In this document: piece by piece, positions 10,641-24,550 of the stretch
Layout of the letters: each line of letters opens with the position of its first letter
Numbering within the stretch: position 1 is the stretch's first letter
Assembly (NCBI GenBank): GCA_028023455.1
Contig: JAQFVV010000049.1
Span: 5,445,149-5,509,148, forward strand
Origin: Epiperipatus broadwayi
Lineage: Eukaryota > Onychophora > Udeonychophora > Euonychophora > Peripatidae
Direction: 5' to 3'
Length of the DNA: 64,000 nucleotides
Made by a program: the position numbers and the translations under genes
The notes under the pieces: generated by a model
Seen by the model: only the letters and a program-made list of their open reading frames with translations
Databases searched by the model: none
Told to the model about the DNA's origin: nothing

Positions 10641-13600
10641 AAACTTATAATTACTTGAAAAGATGGCTTTTTAAAATGGACTCAATCCACAGAAAATAGA
10701 ACAGTGTCCTATGCATTTTATTTTTGATATTATATAGGAGTTATGGAATGAAGAATAGTATTTTGATATTTAATTTACAACAGAAATAAGCAAGAGTTAA
10801 AGATACCAATATTATCCTAAATATCTTTAGGTTTTTCATATATGAGTAGAAACCCAAAGATAACTAGAATCATTCTCTACTGTGTGTGTGTTTTAGTGTA
10901 TATTTCTACTGTTATGTACTTTTTGCAGAAACCCTTCTACATCACACTTCCAAATGATACCACTGTGTGAAATCATGGGGTTATGTAGCACATTTTTTGT
11001 AAAGTGCATTTCACATAATCGTCAATTTTTTTTATACTGGCTGAAATGTTTAAACAATGTGAAATTTGATTTTTGTTTCTAGAAAACAGCAAAGAAAAGG
11101 TTTGTAATGCTTGATACAGATTATAAGCAAGCTGATTCCATAAAAATACAAGTTTATGAATGGTTTAATTGAAGTGTTAAATTTATTACATCATTAAAAA
11201 GAGTAAGAAGTGAAGTTCAAAATCAAAACAATACTTTTTTATGCAAACAGCATTTTTCTCTCAAATTTAGTTTGTAATGGTCAGGCATTTTATCTGCAAG
11301 CTCTGAAACATTAATGTGAAGTAGTAAAATGTAAACATTCCATTTTATGGCAATGAAAACAGTGCAAACAGTACCCCAAGAAAATTTTATCTCTCAACAT
11401 CTTGAGTGTGAAACACTTATTAATTAAATTTGACATAACCCACTGTATGTATCAGCCATCAATATTGCTTCATGTAATTTTTTTTTCATCTCTTGAATAA
11501 AAAAAGATCTCTTTTTTTTTGCAGACTTAGAACTGGGTGGATTGACAGAGGCATTAAAATGCATTATTTTGCAAGTATTTTTGTACTACTTTCAAAAATG
11601 ACAAAAACAGGTGCATTACATTAAATAGTTAAAGTGATTCAATTTGCAACATCTAAAAATAAATATACAATTTTCATTACAAAATTTGGTTATTTTTGGA
11701 CCCCCATCCCTTATATAAAAATGTTTATGAACTCATAGTTTACTTAAATAGTTAAATTCCTATTTGAAAGACTGATAACTAGTTATCCTTCACTAAACTT
11801 CTCAAACATGCACGCCAGTTTTGGTATCAGTGAAAGTAAAGAGTTATGGTTAGCCAAACATAGCCAAATTTATTGCTTATTTAGACAATATAATTTCATT
11901 GCATTATTCACAACACATCCACACAATTTTATAAATAATATTTTTGATTCACACACATTTTCATGCTTTTTAGTATCTTTTCAGCAGTTTTATCATGTTT
12001 TCAGCTACCTATATAATGTATATAAATCTAACTAAATCATAAAATACCAGAGAAATCTATCATTTTATTGTAAATTATTAAGTATAACTTTTTTTTGTTT
12101 TCATTTTATAATTAATAAATTTCATTTAATTTATTAAAACTGACTTTAGATTTTTGTTAATTAAGATTATAAAACTTATTTGATGCAAAGAAACAATAAA
12201 CTGTATTAATTATATCTTAACTTTGAGATATTCTCTATTGTGGATAATAAGTGGGAAAGACTGGTAGGCTTGCAACAAAATATCTAGTTTAGACCAGGCA
12301 CCTAATCATAATTTCATGGTAATACCAAAAACATGTTAAACACTGCACATACATATAACAGATATATTTTTAGATCAGATATAGAAGTAAGATAAATATA
12401 CTACCATGGAATGTTTATCAAATTACAACAAATGTCTTATATATATATTGTAAATATCGATAAGTCTATCTATATTTTAAAAATTATCATTTGTTATAAA
12501 AAAAAAATCTCTTTGAGTTGATGTTTATATATATGAAGTATTATTATTGTTTATGGTTATTAGGTATAGTTATTGTTTGAAGTTATTATTTTATTTATAT
12601 GTTGATGGTACATCGTTATGAATATTTAATTATTATAAATAAATGAAGACATATAAATTGTTGATTATATAAAAAAATTATTTTATTTGCAGTGATTATT
12701 AAAAAAATGCAATATTATTATTTATGTATATATATATTTTAAAGCTGTCAAATAAATTTTCAATTTAATATTTTTTATATATATGCTTGATATTTTTTTT
12801 TAATGTTAATTGTTTAAAATAAAACATGTGTAACAATGGTTTTCAAAACAGCATTTGCTAGCACGTGGAACAACAGCAACAACAACAACAAAAAAGCCAT
12901 TATTATTAGAATAGTGATTAAAAAAACAAAAGGATAAAATTTTGTTGTACTTTGTTTCTTTGAAATTACCATTCTTCAGAATATTGGAATAAGATAGATT
13001 TCTATGGTAAATACATAAATCATGACAGGCTAATAGAGATATATCGCAGTCAAGAGGCTGCACCATTTTCTTTCATTTATTCCAAGGCAGTTTAAAAAGA
13101 AAAACTAAGAAAATTTCAACACATGAATTTTTCATCATGTTTGAAGCCGAAATTTGACATAGCTATCTGGAATCTATAATGGTCAATCTAATAATAATCT
13201 GGAGGTAAGTATAATTAATATATTGGATTCAACATTTCAATTTATTTATTTATTTTTCAAGGAAAGAAATTTTAGAAGGATAAAAATATACATACATCCA
13301 AGAATTGACAATTTTCTCTAACGTGATAGTTTCTTCACTTTAACTAGAATGCATTCTAATATTAAACAGATAAAGAAATAAAACAATGGAATAAATTGAC
13401 TTTTGAAGGAAAACTAGATATGTGAACTTTGAAAGGTAGTCAATAATTTTATATGTATAAATGATATATAAATATATTTTTGAGATCGATATTTTTGTTT
13501 ACTTTTATTTTTCATTATAAAAATATAACGTTTTATAAATATTCAATTCAAGCATCTTGTTTTCTAACAGCAATAAACGTTTAACAGGTGTCAAAATTAA

Positions 13601-14480
13601 CACTTAAGTAATTTAAAATCTTAAAGTATGGCTTATAAGTTTGGGTTGCATATGAGTTGTTATGTATATTTTAATAAGTAAATTTATATTCGCAAATTTT
13701 TATTATAAAAATTGTTTTATTATTAATTTATTTCCTTTTTTTTTTTTTAACTTTATATAATGATTTTTATGCATACCAAAACAATAATTTATATATATTT
13801 GCTGTATATAATTTTTTTTTTTATTATTTTAAATATCTGAAAAGTATAAATATGGATTTGTATTTATATTAATACCTACTTGTTAAGCACAGATATGTCT
13901 TTATCTATTTAATATATATACTTATTGCAAGTATATATGTATATTTATTATTTGGGTTTGTATTTAAAACATTGATATTACCTAAAATTAAACCCTAATA
14001 TAAAAATAAAGGATGTACTATTTGTTTTATAAGTAATGCCTCTGTAATTTATTTGAAAGAGTATTAATATTTTATTATTTTTTTTCTTTTAATGCCAGAG
14101 TCATTATGAAATTAATTGAATTCACAATTTAATAGAGGATAACTTCATATTTTATTTATTGTTTAGTCTTTAGGCCACTTACACATATTATTATTCATTG
14201 ATATGTTTAGATATACATAAATTTACATAATAGATGTGTATATTGGATTTAATAGAATTCCGTTTGTTTCTGATATATATTTGATTAGTTAGTCATATCA
14301 ACCTTGAAAATAAATTATAATGATAGATCTCATTGCTCTGTATGATTTTAGATTTATTTCATGTATAGATAGTTGGAAGGGCATATAAACAATTTATTTA
14401 AATATAACTGGGATAATTTTGTCTTTCTTCATTTAAATCATACAATCTATTATATTAGGCTTCTCAACAATTGGATTCAT
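10641..14480. other. Long AT-rich stretch, no identifiable gene or element
   Basis: Scattered open frames (for example 11808-12035 plus and 12806-13066 minus) have low complexity and no recognisable motif. Short (CAA)n sits at 12870-12890. Nothing here supports a gene. Confidence 0.45.
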
Positions 14481-14489
14481 TTAGATTAT

Positions 14490-14897
14490 ATATATTCCAT
14501 TACGTTTATCATCCAATGTTTGAAGCATTATTTTCTTCTCATATATTGATGTTCCATTACATTTGAGGTATAATATGTTTATATGATATATTGTCCATTA
14601 CATTTGGCACCACAAACTGTTGGTCCCAGTTAACTGATGATTGGTATAATGGAGTAAAAGTATGTTCCATTACATTTGGATGCCACAACATGGTCAGCAT
14701 AATATGTTCGTTTAATTATTCATTACATTTGATGTTTAAAGTTAGGGGCTTGGTTAACTAATGATTATTGTTGCAAAAGTTCATATGTTTATTTTCATTT
14801 GAGATCATATAAAGATACATTCCATTATATTTGGCTTTCCCAATGTTTAGGGCCTTCTTTCTTCAATTTAAATGGAATGCAGCAAGTACATTCCATT

Positions 14898-14905
<8 letters not shown>
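14490..14905. repeat. Irregular array of a 'TTCCATTACATTTGG' motif
   Basis: The core CCATTA(C/T) occurs near 14497, 14553, 14595, 14667, 14720 (as TCATTAC), 14822 and 14893, at irregular intervals of about 40-100 bp. It is often followed by ATTTGG and a short CCACAA or CCCAA segment. The similar block at 6365-6612 is probably related. The array runs straight into a (TA)n tract. Confidence 0.6.

Positions 14906-14981
<76 letters not shown>
14900..14981. repeat. (TA)n microsatellite, two blocks
   Basis: Two alternating TA runs, about 14900-14931 and 14936-14981, separated by 'GTAA'. Ile/Tyr-rich open frames on both strands across it are artefacts. Confidence 0.95.
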
Positions 14982-14983
<2 letters not shown>

Positions 14984-15800
14984 ATTATTTTGGGCTAGGC
15001 TCATACTCTGATTTTGTGAGTTTATTAAACAGTTAATTAGATTATATGTGATCTGAATGCAATAAAATGTCACCTTTTCTCCATGTTGCATCAGAGACTG
15101 CTTCATTTCACTCATGTCTGAGATTGCAATTGCCATCGTATATATACCACTGAGCAAATTCTTTATTTATCTTTAAAATATATATATATATAATGTGAAA
15201 GATGAAAGCTAAAACTATATTTAATTAATCCGTAGTAGAGCAATAGCCTTTCCTATGTTCCTTCATTTTCAGATATTACAAAATGATGTTAAGCACCAGG
15301 TATTCTAATGCCAGATAGAAAGAGGGGGGGGGTATAAATATTTTTCATATTTGTTTTCATCTAACTAAATATAGTTAAATGTTTCATTTATAAAATAATT
15401 TATTCATTCATTTTTAGCATAAGGATATTTAGACTGCTTAACTATTATCAGAATATCATAAAGCAGTTTGTAAAAAATTTAAAACAGGAGAAATTCATTA
15501 ATAGTATTATTAAGTATTCAAATTTACCACTGTATTAATTGATTTCACTATTATTAGCTAAATGACTTATGATTAGTACTTGACTACATCTGCAAATATT
15601 AGTGTCAAATGGAAAGTACTATATGTTGTCTTGAATTAGTTGATGAGATTCTAGTGTTATCTTGATTTATCAAATCCAGATTGGATGGTTACTTGAATAT
15701 GTTATAGACTGTCTCTAAAACATTTCTGCTTAATTAAAAACCAAAAACAATTTAAAATTACTTAATCTGTATTTGAACCCAGATGTATGTAAAATAATGA
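14982..15800. other. AT-rich non-coding DNA
   Basis: No gene seen. A G homopolymer (nine G) sits at about 15326-15334. Confidence 0.45.
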
Positions 15801-15804
15801 TGAC

Positions 15805-16532
15805 TTTAATTATATGTATCAGACTTTCAAGCTCCCTACAATGATCCACTCCATCCTATACAAATGGTATACATGCCCATATACATGTGAAAAAAATATA
15901 TGACCTGCAATATCCAGCATTCATCATTTGGTCTAGATCATAATCTCCCACATATCTATAATAAGTTCTTAGTTTGTATAGTATAGAGTGGATTACTGTA
16001 AGGAGCTTGAAAGTCTGAGTTCAAACCCATTCTAACTACATTAAGTTCAATATAGACAATATGATTGCATTTAAATATAATACATTCATCCTGTATTCTG
16101 ACCATCTCTCTTCTGTGTATTTGAATGGGCACTTTAAGATCCTATATGTGAGGAGTCATAGTGGATTAAAGTCGACATGGCTATGACAATAATATTGGCA
16201 TCAACAAGAACTTTGAGATTTCCATCTTTAGATATTTAATGATATGGTTGAATGAAAAGTCGGAAGGTGGAGAAGATTAAAGTTTAAAGATTTGCTATCT
16301 TACTATAAACTGAGCACTGATTATTTATATGTGAGAGAGATTATGATCTGGACCAACTGATGAGTTCTAGTTTGGCATGAAATATGTATATTGGAGATCA
16401 TTCAACTTTTTCACATGTATGAGATCATATGTGTCAATTGTATAGGATGAGGATGGATCACTGTAGACAACTTGAAAATCTGAGTTCAAATTCTTTCTAA
16501 TTGCATTATATTCAGTAAAGACAATATGCTTG

Positions 16533-16624
<92 letters not shown>

Positions 16625-17790
16625 TAAATAATGTTAAATAAAACATTAAATAATAAAAATAATACAAGATTGTTTAATAAACTACTTTATTTTATTAAAG
16701 GAGGGGATGATTACCAGTATATCAAATTTTTTTTAGTATACTTTGACTTCCTGCACAGATTATTAATTTGTAAGAGATATACTATTAGATGAATAGGTGA
16801 AACCCAGATGGTAAATTGTAAATCATCAAAATTAAAAGTTAGTTAGTAATTATTTGCAAGAGATGTGAAAGTGTAAAATGAGTTTAGTAATTTTAGTTAT
16901 ATGGGACATGAACTCAGACTTTCAAGCACCCTACAAATATCCAATCCATCTTAAACAACTGATACACATGACTACATATATGTGAAAAAAATAAATTATC
17001 TCCAATATACATATTTCATGCTGATCCAGCACTCATCATTTGGTCCAGATCACCATCTGTCACAGCAAATTATCAATCGTTTATCTACAAGCTTCGATCT
17101 TTGCCACTCTCAAGCCAGCCATGTCCTTGAAAATCCAAGGATGAAATGATTGAAGTCTTGCTAATGCCAATATTATTGTCATACCCATGTTGATTTTTAG
17201 TCAATATGAGACCTCACATGTAGGAGCTTAATATGTCCATTTAATTAAATAGAAGAGGGATGGACAGAATATAGGCTGAATATGTAATATTTAAATACAT
17301 GTATTTTGTCTATACTAATCTTAATATAATTATAAGGGACTTGAACTCAGATTTTCAAGCCCCCTGAAACTATCAAATCCATCTTATACAACTGATACAA
17401 ATGACAACATACATGTGAAAAAGATAAATGATTAGTATATTATTTTCTGCTGAACCATTCCTTGACAATTGGTCCAGATTATGATCTACCACACATATAT
17501 ACAATTAGCGCTCAGTTTATTCTCAAGCTTTAATGCACAAGCTTCAATATTCACCACCCTTCAATGCTTTAGCCATCCATATCATTGAAAATCTGAGGAT
17601 GAAATGATCAAAACTCTTGCTGATAATATGTATCATGGAAGAGCTGGAGAGTGGTAAAGAGTGAAGCATGTCCATTAAAGTTTGATGATTTGCCATCTTA
17701 ATATAAAATGAACCCTGATTTATATATGTGTGTGGGAGATGGTGATCTGGACCAACTGATGAGTTCTGGTTCAGCACAATATATATATAT
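15805..17790. repeat. Tandem and inverted array of a ~450-bp tRNA-like repeat
   Basis: The landmark 'CTTGAAAGTCTGAGTTCAAATCC', whose GAGTTCAAATCC resembles a Pol III B box, recurs on the plus strand at about 16001 and 16466 and on the minus strand at about 15819, 16915 and 17343. The plus-strand pair is about 465 bp apart and the minus-strand pair about 430 bp apart. Between landmarks both strands share the same sequence blocks (for example 'ATGACAATAATATTGGCAT' and 'GATCTGGACCAA'). The monomer is therefore a real ~450-bp unit. The plus-strand and minus-strand pairs face each other across the (TA)n tract at 16535-16621. Single related copies occur elsewhere in the window. Minus-strand frame 17544-17777 is part of this repeat. 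Confidence 0.8.
16535..16621. repeat. (TA)~43 microsatellite
   Basis: An uninterrupted alternating TA run at the centre of the inverted repeat array. Long perfect TA tracts extrude cruciforms easily and are frequent breakpoints. Confidence 0.97.
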
Positions 17791-19455
17791 GCATATAAAT
17801 TCTCATTAATTTAAAATAAATTTATTTATATAAAAATATATATAAAATAAATAAAAAACTACCTAAAATATTTTTATATTATATACATCCAGATCTAACT
17901 TAAATATTTTTTTAATAATAAAAAAATTTGAATTATTTTTATAAAAAGATTTATAAATATTTTAATAAAAAATAAAAAAATAAAATTAATTATTCCTTAA
18001 TCTATAAATAAATGATTGTTTATTAATTATCTAAACTGTTTAATTAAAACAGATGAAAGTTAGATAAGAGAAGAAAGGATTATGACAATGGAAGCAAACG
18101 ACCATACAAACAAACATATTCATGGAATCATAGAGACTATAAAAAATATTAGTCCACAGAGATTTTCCAACTTGATTTGATGACAACAAACATCCTCTCT
18201 CATTTTTTTTTTTGTTTTAAAATAAAATGAAAAATATACCAGAATGACACTACTACCTCCAAACATTTTCTTCCAATGGAGACCTATTCATGGATATATG
18301 AAATGAACAATTATTAAAACAATTAAGAACTTTCCGTTTTATAAGTTGATAAACACCAACTTAAAAGTAAAACTTTATCTGACTTTTTATTTTTAAACAA
18401 ATTAATAATTTTAATTTTAATTTCCGATTGATAACATCTTTTCCATTATTTTTTCCTTATTAAGATTATTAAATATGAAATTTAGTGTTTATAGACTATA
18501 CTTAATTATATTTTTTTTCATATTTGATCAAAATATATAACATTCGAAATAATGATACCTTACTGAGTATCTAAATGTATTTATTCATGTCTTTATATTG
18601 GACAACCAAATCTTATTGAATACTATTTATATATTTCCTCTCATCTATCAATAATTTTTATTTTATCTTATGTTTATTTTGAAATGTTTTTGACCGTGGA
18701 ATCTATAATCGATCTATCCCAACATTTTTAACTCATTTCACTATTTAAATGTTAAACTTACATGAATGCTATATAGATTTGTAGTTATATTAGGAGAATC
18801 TTAGTTATTTGTGTGTTGTTGAATTTCAATGATTGATATATTTAATTATAGATTATATAGTTTCAAGAATTTATACCACCAACCCTTTCCTATGGATGGA
18901 TTGTAACCAAAAATCTCCCTTCCTATGAGTTTTTATTTTATTGTTCTTCTTCTATACAGACGTCATATTCCTGTATTAGACAGACAATGTTTTCAAATAT
19001 ATTGTTCAGATTCCATTCCTGACATATATATCTTTTTGTTTATTTTCATCTACATTAATACATAAATGTATCGATGATTATCAGTTTACTCAATTTTACC
19101 TAGGGTTAAATAGGGATAGAATTTTTATTTTCAAACAGATCTATGTAGTCTATTCATACTTGACAATCTAAATAAAAAAATTAAATCATTAAATTTATTA
19201 AATGTAGAATTAAGATCAATATAAAATTATAAATAAATTTATTCCTCAAATTTAAATATTATTTTATTAAATAAATATTTTTATTGTTAATTTCTCGCTT
19301 TTATTCTTTTTAGTTAAGATAAATTATAGATTTTTATCTCTCTCCCTGAGCTAGTATTCAACGTAATATTTAAAGAAAGAATCTACACCACTTTATTTTT
19401 CACCAAATCTAGACGCCCTTAATATTTTTTTTAATTCACTTCACTTTCTTCTTTA
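17791..19455. other. AT-rich non-coding DNA
   Basis: No gene or element recognised. Confidence 0.45.
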
Positions 19456-19580
19456 TATATTGGAGATCATTTATTTTTTTAGCATGAGGTCATGTGTATC
19501 AATTATATATGATGGTCTGAATAGTTTTAGAGGGCTTGAAATTCTGAGTTCAAGTCCTTTACAATGTATTTAAATATTAA
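19456..19580 (+). repeat. Single copy of the ~450-bp tRNA-like repeat (partial)
   Basis: Contains 'TGTGTATCAATTATATATGATGG', 'GGGCTTGAAATTCTGAGTTCAAGTCC' and the flanking block starting 'GGAGATCATTTA'. These are in the same order as the plus-strand units of the array at 15.8-17.8 kb. Confidence 0.7.
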
Positions 19581-20876
19581 TTTTGGTCATGCAAGAAATT
19601 TAAGAAAAAATACATTGAAAGATACAAACAGATATGGTTTGTTAAATAATAAATTATTATTTTTATAATATCAATTGTCTGAAAAATAAATAGAATTATA
19701 AAATTGAGTACTTCATAACATCAAATGAATTTGGAGAAGAGTAAATGCATAAAAATCATAGACAATACAAGAATCGGTATTTACAACTCAGACTGCTGAC
19801 AGTGATTATACAATATAAAGATAGACAACTTCCAATATTGATAATTTGTTACAGACATAACCAATTAGAAATACAGATTTTTAATGCTTTCCTGTACAAA
19901 TGTAAATTTGCAATATCATATACATACAGTTAAAAATAAATCTACTATTACCTAATAACACCTGTATTTCATGTGCAATCATTATTGTCAATAGACAAGA
20001 AATTTAGACCTCTAATAAATACATCACCAGTTTAAACATAGCTGGACTCTTTGCCTGAATGTCTATTTAAATAGCCTAATATTTGACTTAAAAAAAAAAA
20101 CATTTTTTACACTTATAAATCAGTACAGACATGCGAAATATTTCTACATCCAGAATAAATAGATAGAACAAATAAGAAATGCAGATTTTTATTACACTCT
20201 TAGGTAAATATAAACCTGCAATATTGTAACCCAATCAACCTATTAAAATCATGTTTTTGACATTATTTTGATTAGTTATCAGTTTATGGTATTTTAAATT
20301 TACTTTGTTTTGAAGGACATTAAAAATTTACATTTTTTCTACAGTTACATTACTATGTACTATAATTATTATATATGTAGATATATGTTATGCATGTCTT
20401 TATATTTTTTTACACTTTCAAATAGTGTTAAACATTTACATTATATATAATATTGACAATTTTTATTGAAAACAAGGAATTAATTGAATTCTTATCCATC
20501 TAGAATTATATATTTGCATGTATGCCAAATTAGTATGAATTTTATTTATTTCACACTTTCAATTTATATTTAAAGCGTATATATATATCAACCTAATCTA
20601 ATTTTGGTTGAAGATACCGTGGTTTGTCAACTGATAAGTTGGTTTCTATTAATTGCAATGCTAGATTTCATAAACTTTACAGTTTGATTTTATTAATTAT
20701 TTAATACAATTATAAAAATTAAATTAAAAAAATGTTTTTTTATAATTTGTTTAAATAATAGATCAGAAAATGTATGCAGCAAGATGGTAAAATTATATAT
20801 TTTTGTATATATCGTTTTTATAAAAAAAAAAAAAAAACTTTTTTAAAAATAAATTATAAAAATTATTTATGTAAGC
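19581..20876. other. AT-rich non-coding DNA
   Basis: Nothing identified. Confidence 0.45.
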
Positions 20877-20935
20877 TAGTGGTTCTCAAACTCGTTAATA
20901 TAAAGGCCTTCCTGAAATCGTGCAGCCCCTGAAAG
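20876..20935 (+). mobile_element. Possible hAT-type transposon terminus
   Basis: The segment starts 'TAGTGGTTCTCAAACTCG' and continues with 'GGCCTTCC...GCAGCCCCTGAA'. Many animal hAT elements have termini of the form CAGTGGTTCTCAAxC followed by a GCCCC-containing stretch. I found no matching opposite terminus and no transposase motif downstream, so this may be an isolated end. Confidence 0.35.
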
Positions 20936-21549
20936 AAAAACTTTTTGATAGAGACTTTTGCTGTTATTATACAATTTTATCGTATTTATATTTAGTTTAT
21001 GTTTTTATTATAATATAAAATTCTTAAAGAATTGCAAAACATGTTAATAATAATTAGAACAAAAGCTGATGAATAATATAATACATCAGGTATTTTAGGA
21101 ACAATTTAATATAATGGACATATTTGAATATTGGTATGCATAAAATCAATATTGAGTGAAGTATTTGACACCGCAATTATTAGATTTTTTCCCAATATTT
21201 CCATTGATAAACAAGATCATGCTTATTTTTAAATAATAATAACTGAAAATATAGTTTTGCAAATTATTGTCCATGCAAGTAAAACTAAAATATTTAAATC
21301 TGTGTTTACTAAAGAATTTTTATTTATTTATTGATGGATCCAAAATTTCTGACAAATCCTTATTAGAAACTTTGTACTCAAAAGATGAATCTGTTCTCAT
21401 ATCAATTAGTTTTTTTTTTTTTTTTGAGATGACCAAGAAAATTTTTAAATTGTAGGAATGGACAAATGGCATTCTTATCCAGTCATGTCCATGGCATTAT
21501 TATTCAGTCATATTCTTTATTTTTCATTTAAGTTACAAAAATATATTTT

Positions 21550-21640
21550 ATAGAGGATTTGAACTCAGACTTTCAAGCTTTCTTTTTTTATCTACCCCAT
21601 CTTTATACAACTGATACTTATGACCATATCCTTTTTAAAA
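21550..21640 (-). repeat. Partial copy of the ~450-bp tRNA-like repeat
   Basis: Contains 'GATTTGAACTCAGACTTTCAAGC' followed by 'CCATCTTTATACAACTGATAC', in the order of the minus-strand units of the 15.8-17.8 kb array. Confidence 0.7.
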
Positions 21641-24419
21641 AATCACTAAATTTGTGATATAGTTAGTATTTTCTTTTAATTTTCTTCTGATAATAAAATT
21701 AGTTTCTTTCAAATATTTATGGAGAGAAGTAAATATTTTTGTATAATTATTCCTAAAACATTTTAACTATGTAGAAAGTTTATTTTGAAACGCTTGCAAT
21801 TTGTGGTTTAAAATATTTGTACTTTATCTTGCAGTGAAAGATTCAATTCATTTACTTTTTCAAAAAAAAAAAAAAAACCCACATCAAATAAGACACAAAC
21901 ATATCCAATTTTGGTCTGAAAATTAAGATTCTAATATAGGATTTTTATTATTTAAATGTGTAATTCATCTTTTAATATTATAACTCTTTTTAGAAATTTA
22001 CCATGGAATACCCTTTTTATTTTTGAGTGATACAAAAAAGATTTATAATTGAAATCCATCTATTAGCACAAAATTTGAAAGAGTCTTGTAATAGTGTCAT
22101 TTCCGTTTATATAATTAACAATTGTGGACTGGAATTTCTGATGACACTTTACTAAGAGATTTTTCCCCATCTCAAAATAGTAATTTTTTTTTATAGAAAA
22201 TACTTTAAACATGCCTTGCATTCAGACAAATCTTTTTAATGTGTTTATAAATCCTGAAATTGTAATAGTAAAGGCCACAACTTCTTCAGTGCAAATCCCA
22301 ATGCACCCTTGCTGTTCAAGTTCATTTTTGGTAAAACATTTCTGACATTTTCAATTATATTTGTTTTTTTAGTTACACCAGAGAGATTTCTACAAACAGC
22401 AAGGTGATTATAAATTATGCAGGTGTCTGACAAAACCATGTATTGTCAGCTGACTTATCAAGTTTTATGGTAAATATAGTACTTTTTGATTAGTGATAAT
22501 AATATAGATATGATATTACCAGTAATTCTGTCCTACCTATTCTTTTTTTAATTGAATCATTGAACTTGGGTTTTTTCTTAGTGGATTTGATATTTTGAAT
22601 GCATGGATAGTTTTTCAAATATTTATTGCTGCTGGTAAAGTGCATCTCCACCAATTGTATAAAGTGGGTATTTTAGCAATTAATAAAACAATTTCAAAGC
22701 TTTTATTAATTTTATTATTTAATTAAGTATGCTTTGAAAAGAAATGAGTTTTCTTTTTTAACTGACTATGAAAATGGCAATTAAGTTTTCCAGATCTTAC
22801 ACAATCATCTGACAACTGTTTTTGGAAGATTGCACACATAGTCTTGTGTAGATCATTATGTTAAAGCACAAATTCATATTTGAAGCAGAAAGAATCATGT
22901 TTAAATTTTTTTTTCACATGACATTTTCTGCCACTTGCCAACTGGTGTTGAAAAAAATAAGGATGATTGTGCCACTTTGAGTAAAATGCAAATACATTGT
23001 GTTTTTATTAGCCATTTATCCATCACAAAGACAAACTTTTAATAAAGATTTTCCAATTGCACTAGTTCCAGTGCTATTCATTACAAATACAAAACAAGTG
23101 AACTTTATTCTATGGCTTCCAATGACAAATTTCATGGCCTCTTGGCCCCTAATGTGAGATGTTTTGATATAAGCTGTATGTAATAATGTAAATTGTGTGA
23201 TAGATTAGCAATATAATTTAAAAACTTTCTATTTTGCTACTATCTTCATGATATAATAAATGCTACATGAATAGAAATTATTGCTTAAATGCAGATTATA
23301 TAATAATTGTTAAAATTTTATTAAACTAGCTTTCTGTTACATTTCTCTAGCTTTTACCAGAAAACTATATAAGAGTATCATTGATGCCCATGATATTCTA
23401 ATAATAATTTTGCATATATTGTTATACATGCAAATTTAAAACAAATAGCAAAAAAAAAAAAAACATACAAGAAATTAATTATACATATGTAAAAATATAT
23501 AATAATTAAACAACAGCAATAATAATGATAATAATAATATTAACAATAATATTAATGATGATGACATACTGCATATTATAATAAAGAAAATCCTTTTAAA
23601 CATGTAAATTATTTTATATAACAACTTATGAAGATATAAATTGGTGCAAATGTTTATATTTATATATATTAACAACTCAACATAGATTTATTGAATATGT
23701 GAAATACTCTTAATTCTAAGCACATGATAAAGTCTTTTGAAAAGATAAAAACAGACAACTTTATCCTTTTTACCTATATTCATTTACAGAAAACTAACCA
23801 AAGCATTTTGGAATGAAAGCATGAAAATCTTAAACTGTTTACATTGTTTCTTTTAAATCTATATTTTAACTACTTATATTAGCAAAAAAATTTAATTTAT
23901 AGCCTGATATTAGATGAAGTAATGAATATGCAAATATAAACTTTTCCTAGCAGTTAATATTATAATAATTAAATTAACAACTCTACATTGGTTTATTGAG
24001 TACATGAAATATTCATAATACAAAGCACTAAGCACAAATCTATATAGACACATACATCTTAAAAAATTAAAGAATTGTAAATTCATACACATACATATTC
24101 ATAAGAATAAATGTATAAGCATACATCTGTATATGTAATATTCTTTCACAATAAATCCATCAACACTAGATGTTGTGACATTGCAATTTTGAAGAGGTCA
24201 ATATCAGTATCTGGGCCTTATTTGAAATTCACTCCAAATAATATCAGATGTCCATTTCTATAAGAACCATAGAAACACATGCAAATGGTCATTTTACAGT
24301 TTCTAGATTATCTGACAAATTGGCAATTAATACTGACATTAATTGGACAGAAAAAAGCTCCAGTGATTACATATAATTTGAAATAACATATTTATTAGTT
24401 ATTATCTATGCAAACATCA
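21641..24419. other. AT-rich non-coding DNA
   Basis: The minus-strand frame at 22245-22439 is the least AT-biased segment but I recognise no family in it. It could be debris of a transposase, given the possible hAT terminus upstream, but no motif supports this. Confidence 0.35.
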
Positions 24420-24439
24420 ATACATATAAACATATAAGT
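24420..24439 (+). repeat. Left target-site duplication of a SINE
   Basis: The 20 bases ATACATATAAACATATAAGT are repeated exactly at 24551-24570, directly after the SINE A-tail. This is the signature of LINE-type target-primed insertion. Confidence 0.9.
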
Positions 24440-24550
24440 CGTCAAGCATTGTTAGCTGAGAGGTCATCGCAACCACCTTGCAAACAAGTAGTTGGTTGCA
24501 GACAGTTGTGGGTTCACCTCCCATCCGTTGCTATGACATATGAAAAAAAA
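24440..24550 (+). mobile_element. tRNA-derived SINE with intact target duplication
   Basis: A 111-bp unit: 'GTCAAGCATTGTTAGCTGAGAGGTCATCG' (A-box region), a 'CTTGCAAACAAG' stem, a long extra arm, the B box 'GTGGGTTCACCTCCCA', then 'CTATGACATATG' and an A-tail of 8. It is homologous to 8726-8835 (minus) and 53709-53815 (plus). The whole body is hardly longer than a tRNA plus tail, so the family is a minimal SINE with little or no LINE-derived 3' segment. The perfect 20-bp flanking repeat fixes both ends and suggests a fairly recent insertion. Confidence 0.92.

Noticed and set aside
11808-12035. 75-codon plus-strand frame considered as a small gene
   Set aside because: Low-complexity, aromatic-rich translation typical of AT-rich DNA; no motif and no context.
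14799-15157. Frames on both strands with Ile-Tyr repeats
   Set aside because: They cross the (TA)n tract; the flanking residues match no family.
16535-16621. CRISPR-like or origin-like interpretation of repeats around the TA tract
   Set aside because: The units are ~450-bp eukaryotic repeats on both strands, with no short spaced repeats or prokaryotic context.
22245-22439. Minus-strand frame considered as a hAT transposase fragment
   Set aside because: No transposase motif could be seen and no second terminus matched the possible hAT end at 20876.
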